A DNA stretch of 42,247 nt from positions 1 to 42,247 of the forward strand of contig JABBBT010000036.1 in the NCBI GenBank assembly GCA_018607365.1, given 5' to 3'. Origin of the DNA: SAR86 cluster bacterium (lineage in GTDB: Bacteria; Pseudomonadota; Gammaproteobacteria; Magnimaribacterales; D2472). The stretch's first letter is position 1, and each line of letters begins with the position of its first letter. The translations under genes were made by a program, and so were the position numbers. The notes under the pieces are model-generated. The model was not told the DNA's origin, did no database searches, and saw only the letters and a program-made list of their open reading frames with translations. Positions 41,536-42,247 of the stretch are shown here, in pieces.

Positions 41536-42247
41536 ATGAACAAATTTTTCAACGCATTTATTGTTATGACAGCATCATCGATGTTTTCTTTATCAATTCT
41601 TGCACAAGATGTCGAAGAAATAGTGGTTACATCTGCTTTGATAGATTCCACTGAAATTACCAATCCCCTCTATGTTATTAATGGAGATGAGATTGTTAAT
41701 GATGCAACAACAAGCCTAGGTGATGCTATAGATGGATATCTAGGGATATCTATGGCAGATTATGGTGCTGCTGTTGGACAACCAATAATAAGAGGAATGT
41801 CAGGCCCAAGAGTCAAGATCCTCAAAAATGGAATGGTTAATAGAGATGTATCTGGACTAGGGGTCGACCATTTAAATGATGTTGATTTAAATGATATTCA
41901 ACAAATCGAGATTGTAAAAGGTCCATCTTCTTTGCTTTACACTAACGGAACGATTGGAGGAATTATTAATGTAGTAGATGATTGTATTGCTGCTATGAAT
42001 TTTGAAATTCCAGAAGTAAAAATAGGATATGAAACTCAATCCGTCAATGATGGTAGTTCTGAGTTTGTTAATTTAAAAAGGAATATTAATGGCTTTAATA
42101 TAAATTTTGGTTATAAAAATTCTGAATTTGGAAACTATGACATACCTAATGGAGCCGTTCTCCATGAAGAAGAACATGAAGATGAGCATGGTGATGAGCA
42201 TGGTGATGAGCATGAGGAAGATCTTGGATATGTTAATAATTCTGATT
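41536..42247 (+). CDS. TonB-dependent receptor with His-rich segment, ZnuD-like (partial, runs off the end)
   Basis: The first 237 residues of an outer-membrane receptor are present. The ATG follows AAGGAG at 5 bp spacing. A signal peptide ends near Ala23 (SILA-QDVEE), followed by a TonB box EEIVVTS (27-33). The plug domain contains IRGMSGPRVKILKNGM and IVKGPSSLLYTNGTIGGIINVVDD, close to the zinc-receptor (ZnuD-like) plug pattern. Residues 210-229 are a His/Glu/Asp-rich stretch with His every four residues, like the metal-capturing loop of ZnuD. Zinc as substrate is therefore the best guess; another divalent metal such as copper or nickel is possible. The barrel lies outside the window. Confidence 0.88.
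   Translation, partial: MNKFFNAFIVMTASSMFSLSILAQDVEEIVVTSALIDSTEITNPLYVINGDEIVNDATTSLGDAIDGYLGISMADYGAAVGQPIIRGMSGPRVKILKNGMVNRDVSGLGVDHLNDVDLNDIQQIEIVKGPSSLLYTNGTIGGIINVVDDCIAAMNFEIPEVKIGYETQSVNDGSSEFVNLKRNINGFNINFGYKNSEFGNYDIPNGAVLHEEEHEDEHGDEHGDEHEEDLGYVNNSD
42181..42216 (+). repeat. 12-bp tandem repeat encoding DEHG units in the receptor
   Basis: Three units of GATGAGCATGGT lie head to tail; the first two are identical and the third ends in GAG instead of GGT. They encode DEHG, DEHG, DEHE inside the His-rich part of the receptor. The repeat keeps the reading frame, so unit gain or loss would change the number of His residues without breaking the protein. Confidence 0.9.

Overview
The window is AT-rich and almost fully coding, with most gaps under 60 bp. 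It looks like a streamlined, aerobic gammaproteobacterial chromosome, and a SAR86-like marine lineage would fit. The evidence is the gene order (tuf, tRNA-Trp, secE, nusG, rplKAJL, rpoBC, str, S10, spc, alpha, then uvrA/ssb and fabAB, close to the Pseudomonas-type arrangement), the birA/tRNA/tuf neighbourhood shared with E. coli, the long form of S14, and the TonB-dependent outer-membrane receptor at the right end. The lineage call is inference from order and composition; no 16S gene is present.

Left end (1-6530): the last codons of fabA and a complete fabB form an unsaturated fatty acid operon on the plus strand. It meets a minus-strand operon, ssb then a crotonase then an Old Yellow Enzyme homologue, with overlapping stop codons. 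uvrA diverges from ssb.

Centre (6532-35638, all minus strand): about 29 kb of uninterrupted transcription and translation machinery. In the direction of transcription it runs tuf, tRNA-Trp, secE, nusG, rplK, rplA, rplJ, rplL, rpoB, rpoC, rpsL, rpsG, fusA, the eleven genes of the S10 operon, the spc operon through secY and rpmJ, then rpsM, rpsK, rpsD, rpoA and rplQ. Most genes touch or overlap. Three good sigma70-type promoters are visible, in front of S10, rpsL and tRNA-Thr/tuf. Each has a GC-rich stretch just after the -10 box, as expected for stringently controlled promoters. The tufA copy usually found after fusA is absent. Several autoregulatory leaders known from E. coli have no room to exist here (alpha operon, S12-S7 gap, rplK, rplL-rpoB), and the S10 leader is very short. 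The L10 leader in front of rplJ is clearly kept.

Right end (35676-42247): tRNA-Thr(GGU) and tRNA-Tyr lie upstream of tuf. birA, msrA and tRNA-Thr(UGU) follow on the plus strand, an arrangement explained by one inversion of the E. coli-like cluster. Two exported amidohydrolase-family proteins form a translationally coupled minus-strand pair, and one of them lacks the metal ligands. Finally a zinc alcohol dehydrogenase, a 90-residue exported protein with a CxxC motif, and the start of a TonB-dependent receptor with a His/Asp/Glu-rich repeat form a plus-strand group that may be linked to zinc uptake.

Most of the window is ordinary core genome. I found no CRISPR array, prophage, insertion sequence or defence system, and no clearly new system. 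The points most worth a second look are the pattern of lost and kept leaders, the shared promoter discriminator, the His-rich receptor locus and the metal-ligand-less amidohydrolase.
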